A stretch of 64,000 nt of DNA, taken from positions 1 to 64,000 of the forward strand of contig NZ_FQYU01000001.1 of NCBI RefSeq assembly GCF_900141855.1, given 5' to 3'. The notes below the pieces were generated by a model. That model was not told the origin of the DNA, made no database searches, and was given only the letters and a program-made list of their open reading frames with translations. The DNA comes from Pseudozobellia thermophila (lineage in GTDB: Bacteria; Bacteroidota; Bacteroidia; Flavobacteriales; Flavobacteriaceae). Below are positions 55,009 through 63,934 of the stretch, in pieces (the first letter of the stretch is position 1; every line of letters begins with the position of its first letter). Both the position numbers and the translations under genes were made by a program.

Positions 55009-57831
55009 ATGCTAAAGAAAATTCTCTTGGCAACCACCCTTGTCCTCGGACAGTGGTGCCTTGCCCAAACCGGGACCATAACCGGAAAAATGATGGACGG
55101 TGAGTTTAACGATGTACTGCCATTTGCCAATGTATTGATCAAAGGGACCACAATCGGGGCCTCTTCCGACTTTGACGGGGCCTATTCGCTAGAAGTGGAA
55201 CCTGGCACATATACCGTATCATTTTCCTATCTTGGGTATACATCCAAAGAAGTAACAGGGGTGGAAGTCAAGGCCAATGAAACGGTAGAGGTGAACATTA
55301 CCCTGGAGCCGGCATCTTCCCAATTGGATGAAGTAGTCGTAACGACCACCGTTAGAAAGAATACGGAAGCCTCGGTCTTGAACCTTCAAAAAAATTCGGT
55401 GACCCTAATGGACGGCTTGTCCTTGGAGGCCATAAAAACCACGGGGGCCAGCAATATCGCCTCGGCCGTAAAAAGAGTGCCCGGAGTATCGGTGCAAGAA
55501 GGGAAATACGTATACGTTAGGGGATTGGGCGACCGCTATACCAAATCCATTTTGAACGGAATGGACATCCCAGGCCTCGATCCGGACAAGAACACGGTTC
55601 AAATGGACATTTTCCCAACGAACATCCTAGAGAATGTAATCGTTCTTAAATCGGCCGCGGCCGAAATGCCGGCCGACTTCACCGGGGGTGTGGTCAATAT
55701 CGTCACCAAAGATTTCCCCACCCAAAAACAAATGTCATTTTCGGCATCTATCGGATACAACCCCGGCATGCACTTTCAAGACAATTATGTAAGCTATGAA
55801 GGCGGGGGAACCGATTTCCTCGGATTCGACGACGGAACTAGGGATTTGCCCATTTCGAAGAGCACCGACATTCCCAGCCCGTCAAACTCAGCCGAGAACG
55901 GCACTTTGGAAGGTATTACACGTGCATTCGATAAAACACTCGCCACCGAAAGGCAAAATTCAAAACCCGATTTCAGCCTTGGTTTTAGCTACGGCAACCA
56001 GTTCGATGTCGGTGAGGACAACAAATTGGGCTTTATCGCCTCGTTGGACTATAAGAACACCACTACCTTTTACGAGGGTTTTGAAAACGGCATCTATCAA
56101 AAAAGTCCCGACAGCGACGTCAACGAACTGCGTTTCGACCGGATACAACAAGGCGACCTGGGCTCCAACAACGTATTGGCATCGGCACTGGCCGGACTGT
56201 CCTATAAAACAGGAAAATCAAAATATCGATTGAACCTTCTTCACATTCAAAATGGGGAGACCAAGGCGGCATTATACAACCAAGAAACGCAGCTTTCCAA
56301 TAATATCGATGTAGTCAAGGACAACCTGGAATACTACCAGCGTTCGGTGACCAACGTATTGCTCTCGGGGAAACACACCTCGGAAGATGCGTCGTTCACT
56401 ACCGAATGGAGCCTGTCGCCCACCTTGGCCAAGGTTGAGGACAAAGACGTAAGGCTAACCACCTTCATTATCGACCCCGATGGCTTCTCCATCAGCTCCG
56501 ATGCCGGTTTCCCGCAACGTCTGTGGAGGGATCTTGAGGAGGTCAATGCGGTAGGAAAGGTCGATTTTTCGAAGAGCTATGAACTGTTCGGCAACAAGTC
56601 CCTGCTAAAATTCGGCGGATTATATAGCTATAAACAGCGGGAATACGAAATACAAAACTACAACATCGCTTTCCGTAACTTTACCACGGCCGACCTTAAC
56701 GGCGACCCCGACGCAATTTTGGCGGACGAGAACATCTGGACCTTGGACAACAATTCGGGCTCCTACATCAGGGGTAATTTTCAACCTGCCAACAGTTACG
56801 ACTCCGAACAGAACACGATCGCGGCCTACCTTTCGAACGAGTTTAAATTTTCCGAAAAGTTCCGCGCTATCCTAGGTGTGAGGGCCGAACAGTTTACCAC
56901 GTATTTTACGGGACAGAACAATACGGGAACCGAAGTATTCGACAACGAAAAGACCATAGACGAGCTCGATTTCTTTCCTTCCGCAAATTTGATCTACGGA
57001 TTCAAGGAAAATATGAACTTTAGGGTGTCGTATTCAAAGACTACGGCAAGACCGAGTTTTAAGGAACTTTCGGTAGTACAGATCACCGACCTGCTGACCG
57101 GTAGGATCTTTATCGGTAACCCCGATTTGGTGCCCACCTATATCGACAATTTCGACTTTAGGTTCGAAATTTTCGGCAATCAGGCCCAAATGGTGGCCCT
57201 AAGCAGTTTTTACAAAAAATTCACCGACCCCATCGAGATCGTCGCCTACAGCAACGTCGCCCCCAACCAGATTACGCCGCGTAACGCCCCTTCGGCCGAT
57301 GTTTTCGGGGTAGAGTTGGAGGCCCGCAAAAACTTCGGTTTCGTTTCAGAGGGCCTCAGCGACCTCAGCCTCAACCTCAACGTTTCCATTATCGATTCCA
57401 AAATCGAAATGGCCAAAGGCGAAGACCAGGAATACGAGACGAGACAGATCTTTGCCCGCGACGGTGAGACCATTGACGATACACGGCAATTGCAAGGCCA
57501 GTCGCCCTACCTTATAAATGTAGGCCTAAACTACGACAATCGGGAAAGCGGCTTTGAGACCGGCCTATTCTACAACGTACAGGGAAAGACCTTGGAAATT
57601 ATCGGTTTCGGGCAGAATGCCGATGTGTTCATCCAACCCTTCAATAGCCTGAACTTCAACATCTCCAAAACGTTCGGCGAGGAACAGCGCTCTAAGGTGA
57701 GCTTTAAGGCCAACAACATACTAAACGATGACCGTGAGAGTTTGTACGAGTCTTTTGGGGGAATTACGAACCGGTCTTCTTTCAGGGAGCCCGGAATGTC
57801 GTTTTCCTTGGGTTATAGCCTCTCCTTTTAA
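55009..57831 (+). CDS. TonB-dependent receptor with CarboxypepD_reg-like domain
   Basis: 940 residues. Signal peptide MLKKILLATTLVLGQWCLA with cleavage before QTG. The CarboxypepD_reg-like domain is at about 21-105 (GTITGKMMDGEFNDVLPFAN), then the segment LDEVVVTTTVRKNTEASVL (TonB-box region), a plug domain at about 120-235 (GVSVQEGKYVYVRGLGDRY), and the 22-strand barrel ending SFSLGYSLSF with the terminal aromatic. Such proteins import ligands across the outer membrane using TonB energy. It is not next to SusD, and pairs with the beta-helix lipoprotein. The VRGLGDRYTKSILNG motif is typical of the Oar-like/plug subgroup. Ligand unknown; a phosphate-containing one is inferred only from phoBR. 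Confidence 0.92.
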   Translation: MLKKILLATTLVLGQWCLAQTGTITGKMMDGEFNDVLPFANVLIKGTTIGASSDFDGAYSLEVEPGTYTVSFSYLGYTSKEVTGVEVKANETVEVNITLEPASSQLDEVVVTTTVRKNTEASVLNLQKNSVTLMDGLSLEAIKTTGASNIASAVKRVPGVSVQEGKYVYVRGLGDRYTKSILNGMDIPGLDPDKNTVQMDIFPTNILENVIVLKSAAAEMPADFTGGVVNIVTKDFPTQKQMSFSASIGYNPGMHFQDNYVSYEGGGTDFLGFDDGTRDLPISKSTDIPSPSNSAENGTLEGITRAFDKTLATERQNSKPDFSLGFSYGNQFDVGEDNKLGFIASLDYKNTTTFYEGFENGIYQKSPDSDVNELRFDRIQQGDLGSNNVLASALAGLSYKTGKSKYRLNLLHIQNGETKAALYNQETQLSNNIDVVKDNLEYYQRSVTNVLLSGKHTSEDASFTTEWSLSPTLAKVEDKDVRLTTFIIDPDGFSISSDAGFPQRLWRDLEEVNAVGKVDFSKSYELFGNKSLLKFGGLYSYKQREYEIQNYNIAFRNFTTADLNGDPDAILADENIWTLDNNSGSYIRGNFQPANSYDSEQNTIAAYLSNEFKFSEKFRAILGVRAEQFTTYFTGQNNTGTEVFDNEKTIDELDFFPSANLIYGFKENMNFRVSYSKTTARPSFKELSVVQITDLLTGRIFIGNPDLVPTYIDNFDFRFEIFGNQAQMVALSSFYKKFTDPIEIVAYSNVAPNQITPRNAPSADVFGVELEARKNFGFVSEGLSDLSLNLNVSIIDSKIEMAKGEDQEYETRQIFARDGETIDDTRQLQGQSPYLINVGLNYDNRESGFETGLFYNVQGKTLEIIGFGQNADVFIQPFNSLNFNISKTFGEEQRSKVSFKANNILNDDRESLYESFGGITNRSSFREPGMSFSLGYSLSF

Positions 57832-57859
57832 GTTTATTGTTCAAATACAGATATTCAAA

Positions 57860-57882
57860 AACCCCGCAAATGCGGGGTTTTT
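57860..57882 (+). terminator. Terminator after the TonB-dependent receptor gene
   Basis: AACCCCGCA (57860-57868) and TGCGGGGTT (57871-57879) form a strong stem followed by T residues. Confidence 0.88.
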
Positions 57883-57946
57883 TACCTCTTGCCCGAAAAA
57901 TCGTACCATTCACACAGATCCGTCAACGTACGAGTCAAAGATTTAT

Positions 57947-57954
57947 TATATTTG
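57947..57954 (+). promoter_or_regulatory. -7 box upstream of the first T9SS-tail protein
   Basis: TATATTTG fits TAnnTTTG, 28 bp before the ATG at 57982. It supports that ATG over upstream starts. A -33 TTG is not evident at the right distance. Confidence 0.45.
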
Positions 57955-57981
57955 TGGTATATTTTTTGCATAACCTACTGT

Positions 57982-58290
57982 ATGAAGCACTTTTACCTTG
58001 TAGTAACTTTATTTTTTATTTCTTTCAGCTACGGTCAAAGTAGTCGCAGTGTTGGTGATATAGAGGGGTTCAAACTGTACCCCAATCCGGTTACCAACGG
58101 TAAGGTATACATCAGTACTTCCAAAAATGCCCCGAAACAGGTGGCCATTTACGATGTTCTGGGCACGAAGGTCCTGGAGACGAAGCTCAACGGCAAAGAG
58201 TTGTTTTTGGGCGATTTGGACGCCGGCGTATATGTCTTGCGGGTTTACGAACTGAACCGCATTGCTACGCGCAAGTTGATCGTAAAATAA
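57982..58290 (+). CDS. Stand-alone T9SS type A sorting-domain protein (copy 1)
   Basis: 102 residues from ATG 57982, which follows the -7 box. Signal peptide MKHFYLVVTLFFISFSYGQ, then almost directly a T9SS type A C-terminal domain: FKLYPNPVTNGKVYI, VAIYDVLGTKVLETKL, LDAGVYVLRVYELNRIATRKLIVK. There is no cargo domain: the mature protein is the sorting tail alone (about 80 residues). Such a protein could occupy the T9SS attachment machinery or regulate it. It precedes a similar second gene by about 180 bp. Confidence 0.82.
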   Translation: MKHFYLVVTLFFISFSYGQSSRSVGDIEGFKLYPNPVTNGKVYISTSKNAPKQVAIYDVLGTKVLETKLNGKELFLGDLDAGVYVLRVYELNRIATRKLIVK

Positions 58291-58472
58291 TCCGCTCCCA
58301 CAAAATGTAGGTTGGCAGAACCGCGTTTCATGAATTCGACCATCTGCAACTAAATTCCGATTAAAGACCGTCGTTTTGTCAATCACCTACAATTTGTAAG
58401 GTTTCACAACATTTTTCTACCCGAAATACCGTCTTTCACTAACTTTAAGGTATTGATCCCAAATCAATTGCC

Positions 58473-58796
58473 ATGCGATTATTTTATCTAAGCCTCTTTA
58501 CGCTGTGCTCCTTTGCGGTTTTTGGGCAAGAATCGGACAACGTATCGATAGAAGCCGAACAAGCGTTCGCGGGACTTAAGCTATACCCCAATCCGGCATT
58601 CGGCGAAACCGTACAAATTGTTTCGAACAACCAAGGACCAAAGGAGGTAACGGTATATGATGTTTTTGGGAAAATCGTACTTACCGAAAAGATCTACCGC
58701 AACAGCCTAAACATTAGTTCCCTGAATTCCGGCATTTATATGCTTCAGATCAGGTCAAACCATAAAACGGTCAACAGAAAATTGGTCGTAAAATAA
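58473..58796 (+). CDS. Stand-alone T9SS type A sorting-domain protein (copy 2)
   Basis: 107 residues. Signal peptide MRLFYLSLFTLCSFAVFGQ, a short acidic spacer, then a type A sorting domain (GLKLYPNPAFGETVQI, EVTVYDVFGKIVLTEKI, LNSGIYMLQIRSNHKTVNRKLVVK). Similar in design to the gene at 57982 but only moderately alike in sequence, so the duplication is old or the similarity reflects the shared domain. No cargo domain. Confidence 0.82.
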   Translation: MRLFYLSLFTLCSFAVFGQESDNVSIEAEQAFAGLKLYPNPAFGETVQIVSNNQGPKEVTVYDVFGKIVLTEKIYRNSLNISSLNSGIYMLQIRSNHKTVNRKLVVK

Positions 58797-58816
58797 AAGC
58801 CCTCGATGAGGGCTTT
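58796..58816 (+). terminator. Terminator after the second T9SS-tail gene
   Basis: AAAGCCCTC (58796-58804) and GAGGGCTTT (58808-58816) pair perfectly with loop GAT, starting at the stop codon. Confidence 0.8.
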
Positions 58817-58861
58817 GTATTTATCTTCCAATAGGCTCCGTAGGAGACCCTTGGTCTTACC

Positions 58862-59293
58862 TTAGACGATTTCGACCACTTCGAGGTCAAAAATCAGGTC
58901 CTTGCCCGCCAAAGGATGGTTTCCGTCGACGACGATAGAGGCTTCGTTCACCTCTTTTACGACGAGGTTGATTTCTTGCCCGTTAGGGGTTTGCGTTACC
59001 AAGCCCATACCCACTTTTGGCTCAATATCGTCAGGCAGCTGACTTTTGGGCACTTCTTGGATAAGTTGCTCATTGGTTTCGCCATAGGCTTCGTTCATGG
59101 GTATCTTCACCGTCTTCTTCTCGTTCACCTTCATATCGATCAGTCCCTTCTCGAAACCGGGTATCAATTGCCCTTGTCCCAATGTGAACTGAATGGGTTC
59201 ACCCCTTTCCACAGAACTGTCGAAGACCTGTCCGTCGGCCAACTTACCTGTGTAATGTACTTTTACGGTATCATTATTTTTTACCTGACTCAT
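58862..59293 (-). CDS. FKBP-type peptidyl-prolyl isomerase, SlyD-like
   Basis: 143 residues from ATG 59293 (MSQVKNNDTVKVHYTGKLAD); the frame extends 25 codons upstream into sequence without coding pattern. FKBP core elements are VFDSSVERGEPIQFTLGQGQ at 23-42 and IPGFEKGLIDMKVNEKKTVKI, with the insert-in-flap domain between (about 68-120) as in SlyD. The C-terminal His-rich metal tail of E. coli SlyD is absent. It assists protein folding in the cytoplasm by catalysing proline isomerisation. Confidence 0.9.
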   Translation of the reverse strand: MSQVKNNDTVKVHYTGKLADGQVFDSSVERGEPIQFTLGQGQLIPGFEKGLIDMKVNEKKTVKIPMNEAYGETNEQLIQEVPKSQLPDDIEPKVGMGLVTQTPNGQEINLVVKEVNEASIVVDGNHPLAGKDLIFDLEVVEIV

Positions 59294-59486
59294 AATTTCT
59301 ATTTTATTTATAATGTAGCTCCAAAAAGCTATAATTGTATAAAGGTACAGGTCTAAAGATCGCTTCAAAATAATGGAACCATATTTTATGTTATTTAATA
59401 AAGATTAACGGTAATATTCGTTATATGTTAAAATTTTAACACTAAGTATTTGCCTTGAGCACAGTAAGCAAACCTTAAGATATCAT

Positions 59487-59494
59487 TACTTTTG
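59487..59494 (+). promoter_or_regulatory. -7 box of the LuxE-like gene
   Basis: TACTTTTG fits TAnnTTTG and lies 15 bp before ATG 59510. It rules out the TTG start at 59492 inside it. Confidence 0.45.
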
Positions 59495-59509
59495 CACTAC
59501 GATTTTTTC

Positions 59510-60487
59510 ATGGAAGACAAGGGCATTTTTACTATTTCCGACCTCGACGAATTCAACCTTCACGCGTTGGATACTTTTCGTTTTCAGTATCGCAACAACA
59601 GGGTTTACCAAACGTTTTGCGACCACTTGGGACAAAACGACCTTACCGTGGAACGGGTGTCGGACATCCCCTTCTTGCCGATTTCCTTTTTCAAGTCAAA
59701 AAAAATAGTCGCCACACACCGACCGCCCCAGGCCCTTTTTACCAGTAGCGGTACTACCGGAAGTCAGACCAGCACCCATTATGTAAGCGACCTCGGGATA
59801 TACGAAGAAAGCTTCGAACAGGCCTTTTTGCACTTTTACGGCGATGTTTCGGCCTATTGCATCCTTGCCCTTCTGCCCTCGTATTTGGAAAGGCAGGGAT
59901 CTTCATTGATCTACATGGTAGACCACCTCATCAAGAAAAGTGGGCACAGGGCCAGCGGGTTCTACCTCGACGACCTAAGTGCCCTTCGCTCGCAGCTCGG
60001 CAAACTTGAGGAAGCGGGACAAAAGACCCTATTGATAGGCGTCTCCTTCGCCTTGCTCGACCTGGTCGAAACAGGCCCGATGAAACTGAAGCACACCATG
60101 GTCATGGAAACGGGAGGAATGAAGGGCCGAAGAAAGGAACTCATTCGCGAAGAGCTGCACGAAATCTTAAAAAAGGGGTTCGGGGTAGACCATATACATT
60201 CGGAATACGGAATGACCGAACTGTTGTCACAGGCCTATTCGAAGGGCAATGGCATATTCAAGACACCCCCTTGGATGAAAATCCTTATCCGCGATACCGA
60301 AGACCCCTTAAGCTATCAAAAAACCGGCAAGACAGGGGGTATCAATGTAATCGACCTGGCCAACAAAAACTCGTGTTCGTTCATCGCCACGCAAGACTTG
60401 GGCAAAGCCCATGCCGATGGTACCTTTGAGATTTTGGGCCGCTTCGACCATAGCGATGTCAGGGGCTGCAATCTGATGGTCCTTTAA
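59510..60487 (+). CDS. LuxE-like acyl-protein synthetase/acyltransferase
   Basis: 325 residues from ATG 59510. The adenylation-like core LFTSSGTTGSQTSTHYVS (about 80-97) and SEYGMTELLSQAY (about 235-247) match the LuxE/PaaK-like branch of the ANL enzyme superfamily, which activates or transfers acyl groups. LuxE proteins make acyl-AMP/acyl-protein for aldehyde synthesis in bioluminescence, but luxCDAB is absent, and Bacteroidota carry LuxE-like genes linked to surface polysaccharide or lipid modification. No signal peptide. It converges with a lipoprotein gene (four-base overlap at the 3' ends). Confidence 0.8.
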   Translation: MEDKGIFTISDLDEFNLHALDTFRFQYRNNRVYQTFCDHLGQNDLTVERVSDIPFLPISFFKSKKIVATHRPPQALFTSSGTTGSQTSTHYVSDLGIYEESFEQAFLHFYGDVSAYCILALLPSYLERQGSSLIYMVDHLIKKSGHRASGFYLDDLSALRSQLGKLEEAGQKTLLIGVSFALLDLVETGPMKLKHTMVMETGGMKGRRKELIREELHEILKKGFGVDHIHSEYGMTELLSQAYSKGNGIFKTPPWMKILIRDTEDPLSYQKTGKTGGINVIDLANKNSCSFIATQDLGKAHADGTFEILGRFDHSDVRGCNLMVL

Positions 60488-61014
60488 AGTCCCAGTATTT
60501 TGGCATCGACAAAAAAGGTGGAAGACACCTCTATTTCGTGGTCGCTACTGATTACCTCATCCGTTACCGTATTCAACCTCAGGTTGAATTTGTCCTTTTT
60601 GATATATTCCTGAAGATCGACATCGATCACATCGACATCGAGAACGGCTCCGGTATTCGGGTCGATATCCGTCTTTTCGGCAATTTTTATCTCATCGAGG
60701 CCCTCGGCCGAAATATAAACCTCAATAGATTCCAAAAAACTAAAATCGGCCGCTTCGGGCGACGTTATCCTTAGGGTCAATTCGGTCAACCTGATCTCTT
60801 CGATAAGGTCTTTTCGGGTATCGTTTACCTCGAACTCCGATTCGGAGTTTGTTTCCACATCCGGGGTAAAAATATCGAAGGGCAAATCTACCCCTACCGT
60901 TCCGGGAATGGTCACCTCACTCTTATAGGTGATATCGAACTTGGTAAGTTCGTCAATCTTGTCGCAGGCCAAGAGTACTACAAAGGCGGCCAGGCCAATA
61001 ACTAAATTTCTCAT
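60484..61014 (-). CDS. Small lipoprotein of unknown function
   Basis: 176 residues. Signal peptide with lipobox VVLLAC (Cys17), then a beta-rich, acidic domain (FDITYKSEVTIPGTVGVDLP, DLIEEIRLTELTLRITSPEAADF, VISSDHEIEVSSTFFVDAKIL). I do not recognise the family. Probably anchored in the envelope. It ends inside the 3' end of the LuxE-like gene. Confidence 0.75.
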   Translation of the reverse strand: MRNLVIGLAAFVVLLACDKIDELTKFDITYKSEVTIPGTVGVDLPFDIFTPDVETNSESEFEVNDTRKDLIEEIRLTELTLRITSPEAADFSFLESIEVYISAEGLDEIKIAEKTDIDPNTGAVLDVDVIDVDLQEYIKKDKFNLRLNTVTDEVISSDHEIEVSSTFFVDAKILGL

Positions 61015-61114
61015 AGCAATTCAATTTTAGGAAAAACCTATTGAACACTAACGCATTCAGTTCAAATTTATTGGCCTGGATTACCAAAACCCACATGTGC
61101 ACAAGGCAATGCCC

Positions 61115-62410
61115 CTAGGCCACCACCAAGACGAAATAGTTCTTTTTGCCCCGCTGCAAAAGCACGAACTTGTCGTTGATAAGGTCTTTGTCGGTAATGA
61201 TATAGTCGGCCTTGACCTTTTCCTTGTTCACTGAAATGGAATTCTGCTTCAGCTCGCGGCGCGCTTCACTGTTGGAGCCCAAAAAGCCGGTCTTATCGGC
61301 CAGGGCCCCGATCATGTCGAGTCCGCCCCCAAGTTCGGCCCTGGGAATCTCCGCCTGGGGTACCCCGTCAAAGACATCCAAGAAGGTTTTTTCGTCCAAC
61401 TTTTTCAGGTCTTCCGATGTCGATTTCCCGAACAGGATGTTACTGGCCTTTTGCGCGTTTTCCAAATCTTCCTGGGAGTGTACCATGGTGGTAATCTCCT
61501 CTGCCAGCCGTTTTTGCAGGCTTCTCAGGTGGGGCGCCTGTCGGTGCTCTTCGACAAGGGCTTCGATTTCAGCTTTCGTCAAAAAAGTGAATATCTTGAT
61601 GTACTTTTCGGCATCTTCATCGGAGGTGTTCAGCCAATATTGGTAAAAACGGTAGGGCGATGTGCGCTCGGCATCCAACCAAATGTTTCCGCTTTCGGTC
61701 TTTCCGAACTTGGTGCCATCGGCCTTGGTGATCAAGGGGCAGGTAAGGGCATAGCCCTTGCCGTTTCCTATGCGCCGGATCAGTTCGGTACCCGTGGTTA
61801 TGTTGCCCCATTGGTCGCTACCGCCCATTTGAAGGGTACAGTTGTAATTCTTGTAGAGGTATAGAAAATCGTAACCTTGCACCAATTGATAGGTAAACTC
61901 GGTAAAGGACATCCCTTCCTTGGCCTCGGCCGAAAGGCGTTTTTTGACCGAATCTTTGGCCATCATATAGTTTACGGTGATATGCTTGCCCACATCGCGA
62001 ATAAAATCGAGAAAGGAAAAGTCTTTCATCCAGTCGTAGTTATTGACCAGAACAGCGCCATTGTCGGTAGCACTGTCAAAATCCAAAAAGCGTGAAAGTT
62101 GTTCCTTCAGGGCGTTTTGGTTATGTCTTAGGGTCGCTTCGTCCAAAAGGTTGCGTTCCGCCGATTTTCCCGAGGGATCACCGATCATTCCGGTCGCCCC
62201 GCCTATCAAGGCATAGGGCTTGTGGCCGGCCAATTGAAAGTGGCGAAGCATCATCACCCCTACCAAATGCCCGATATGCAATGAATCCGCCGTCGGGTCA
62301 ATACCGACATAGGCCGATTGCATTCCGCTTAAAAGATGTTCTTCCGTTCCGGGCATAGCATCGTGCAACATGCCCCTCCATTTCAATTCTTCGACAAAGT
62401 TTGAAGCCAT
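61115..62410 (-). CDS. tyrS: Tyrosyl-tRNA synthetase
   Basis: 431 residues from ATG 62410 ([20 protein letters not shown]), the usual N-terminus of the bacterial enzyme; the longer frame adds 17 residues that are not conserved in type. Class I signature HIGH at 45-48, and the KMSKS-equivalent KFGKT near 230 in [12 protein letters not shown]. The tyrosine pocket [10 protein letters not shown] is near 178. The C-terminal S4-like RNA-binding domain occupies about 355-431. It charges tRNA-Tyr. Confidence 0.97.
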   Translation of the reverse strand: MASNFVEELKWRGMLHDAMPGTEEHLLSGMQSAYVGIDPTADSLHIGHLVGVMMLRHFQLAGHKPYALIGGATGMIGDPSGKSAERNLLDEATLRHNQNALKEQLSRFLDFDSATDNGAVLVNNYDWMKDFSFLDFIRDVGKHITVNYMMAKDSVKKRLSAEAKEGMSFTEFTYQLVQGYDFLYLYKNYNCTLQMGGSDQWGNITTGTELIRRIGNGKGYALTCPLITKADGTKFGKTESGNIWLDAERTSPYRFYQYWLNTSDEDAEKYIKIFTFLTKAEIEALVEEHRQAPHLRSLQKRLAEEITTMVHSQEDLENAQKASNILFGKSTSEDLKKLDEKTFLDVFDGVPQAEIPRAELGGGLDMIGALADKTGFLGSNSEARRELKQNSISVNKEKVKADYIITDKDLINDKFVLLQRGKKNYFVLVVA

Positions 62411-62511
62411 TTTACCTGTTTCTAAATTTTCATGCAAATATAACGGTAAATCGGAGCCCACCCTTGTCGTACGACAGGAAATTATCCAAGTCTATTCGCT
62501 AACTTTGGGAC

Positions 62512-63519
62512 ATGGTTTTGGTCACAGGCGGAACAGGTTTGGTCGGGGCACATCTTTTGCTTAAACTGCTTAAGAAAGGATGTGCCGTTAGGGCCACTTA
62601 TCGAAAGGACAGCGATCTTCAGAGGGTAAAAAAGGTATTTGGATACTACGAGGAAGACGTGGACACCTTGTTCGATACCATCGAATGGGTCGAGGCCGAC
62701 CTGAACGACATTGCCGCCCTCGAAACGGCGTTTACGGGCATTGATAGGGTTTACCACACCGCGGCCCTGATATCCTTCGACCCCGGGGATTACAAAAGGC
62801 TGTACAAAACAAATACCGAAGGCACGGCCAATATTGCAAACCTATGCATCGACAAAAAGATTAAAAAACTGTGCTATGTAAGCACCATAGGGGCCATTGG
62901 CAATAGCCCACAGGGGCAGAAAGCCCGTGAAGAAAACCCATGGACGCCCCAAGATGCCAATGTATACGCACGCACCAAGCAGGCTGCCGAAATGGAAGTC
63001 TGGAGGGCCTCGCAGGAAGGAATCGACGTGGTCATGGTCAACCCGGGGGTAATCATCGGCCCCGGATTCTGGGAAAACGGCAGTGGCGCCCTGTTCGGGA
63101 TAGCCCAAAAACAGCACCGGTTTTACCCGCCCGGCGGTACGGGATTCGTTTCGGTGGGCGATGTGGTCGAGATGATGGCGCAGCTGATGGACTCCAACAT
63201 CAAAAACGAGCGCTATATCGCGGTTGCCGAAAACTGGACCTATCGCGAGATCATGACCCAAATTGCACAGGCCATGGGTCTCAAGCCCCCTAGCATCGAA
63301 CTAAGGCCATGGCAGCTCGAAATCGGGCGTTGGTTCGATTATACAAGAAACCTGTTGTTCAAAACGGGCAGAAGGATCACCAAGAACTCCGTGAAATCGC
63401 TAAAGCACCGTGAAATCTACGACAACTCAAAAGCACGGGACGACCTCGATTTTCAGTTCGAACCCTTGGGTCCCGTCATTCGGTTTTGCTGCGAGAAGTT
63501 TAGCGAAGAGAATCCTTAA
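62512..63519 (+). CDS. NAD-dependent epimerase/dehydratase family reductase (SDR, dihydroflavonol reductase-like)
   Basis: 335 residues. The Rossmann motif VLVTGGTGLVGAHLLLKLL is at 2-20, with acidic EADLND near 62 and the catalytic YARTKQAAE near 150 (Y-x3-K). The substrate domain contains VMVNPGVIIGPGFW near 178-191. This is the extended SDR type seen in dihydroflavonol-4-reductase-like and 3-beta-HSD-like proteins; the natural substrate in bacteria is generally unknown. Its 3' end overlaps the convergent DUF4296 gene by 20 bp. Confidence 0.85.
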   Translation: MVLVTGGTGLVGAHLLLKLLKKGCAVRATYRKDSDLQRVKKVFGYYEEDVDTLFDTIEWVEADLNDIAALETAFTGIDRVYHTAALISFDPGDYKRLYKTNTEGTANIANLCIDKKIKKLCYVSTIGAIGNSPQGQKAREENPWTPQDANVYARTKQAAEMEVWRASQEGIDVVMVNPGVIIGPGFWENGSGALFGIAQKQHRFYPPGGTGFVSVGDVVEMMAQLMDSNIKNERYIAVAENWTYREIMTQIAQAMGLKPPSIELRPWQLEIGRWFDYTRNLLFKTGRRITKNSVKSLKHREIYDNSKARDDLDFQFEPLGPVIRFCCEKFSEENP

Positions 63520-63916
63520 GCTTTTTGGCCGCCTTCTGTTTGCGCTCGGCCTCCAGGCGCATAAGGCTATCTTTCTTCGCCTTTGCGTCTTCGAATTCTT
63601 TTTGTCGCCCCTCGAGAACGGCCTCTACCTTCAGATAGATTTCCTCGTACTCGGCAGGCAAGGATGCGTAATACCTATCGCTTTCAACAAACTGGAGGCT
63701 ATCTATACCGTGCCTTTCAAAAACATAGGCCATCGGATCGATGTTGTTATCGCGCAAGATGCTTACATTGGTTATCTTCGCCGCATTCACAATGGCCACA
63801 TCGGTTAAAATTTGCACCATTTTTTCCTTTTCGATAAGGTTGTCGGGTTTTTCGAGCAACTTTTCGTTGCACGACCAAAGCCAAAAAACCAAGATAAGTA
63901 CATTGAGTTTCTTCAT
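63500..63916 (-). CDS. DUF4296 lipoprotein
   Basis: 138 residues. Signal with lipobox FWLWSC (Cys16). The DUF4296 domain spans about 20-110 (LIEKEKMVQILTDVAIVNAA, FERHGIDSLQFVESDRYYAS, YEEIYLKVEAVL), followed by a charged coiled-coil tail rich in K, E and A. The family occurs in flavobacteria, commonly beside dihydroorotase and an epimerase gene, as here. Function unknown; envelope location predicted. Confidence 0.88.
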   Translation of the reverse strand: MKKLNVLILVFWLWSCNEKLLEKPDNLIEKEKMVQILTDVAIVNAAKITNVSILRDNNIDPMAYVFERHGIDSLQFVESDRYYASLPAEYEEIYLKVEAVLEGRQKEFEDAKAKKDSLMRLEAERKQKAAKKLKDSLR

Positions 63917-63934
63917 CGTCCAGTGCCGTTATAC

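Noticed and set aside
59510-60487. Bioluminescence locus from the LuxE-like gene
   Set aside because: No luxA, luxB, luxC or luxD is in the window; the protein alone does not support light production.
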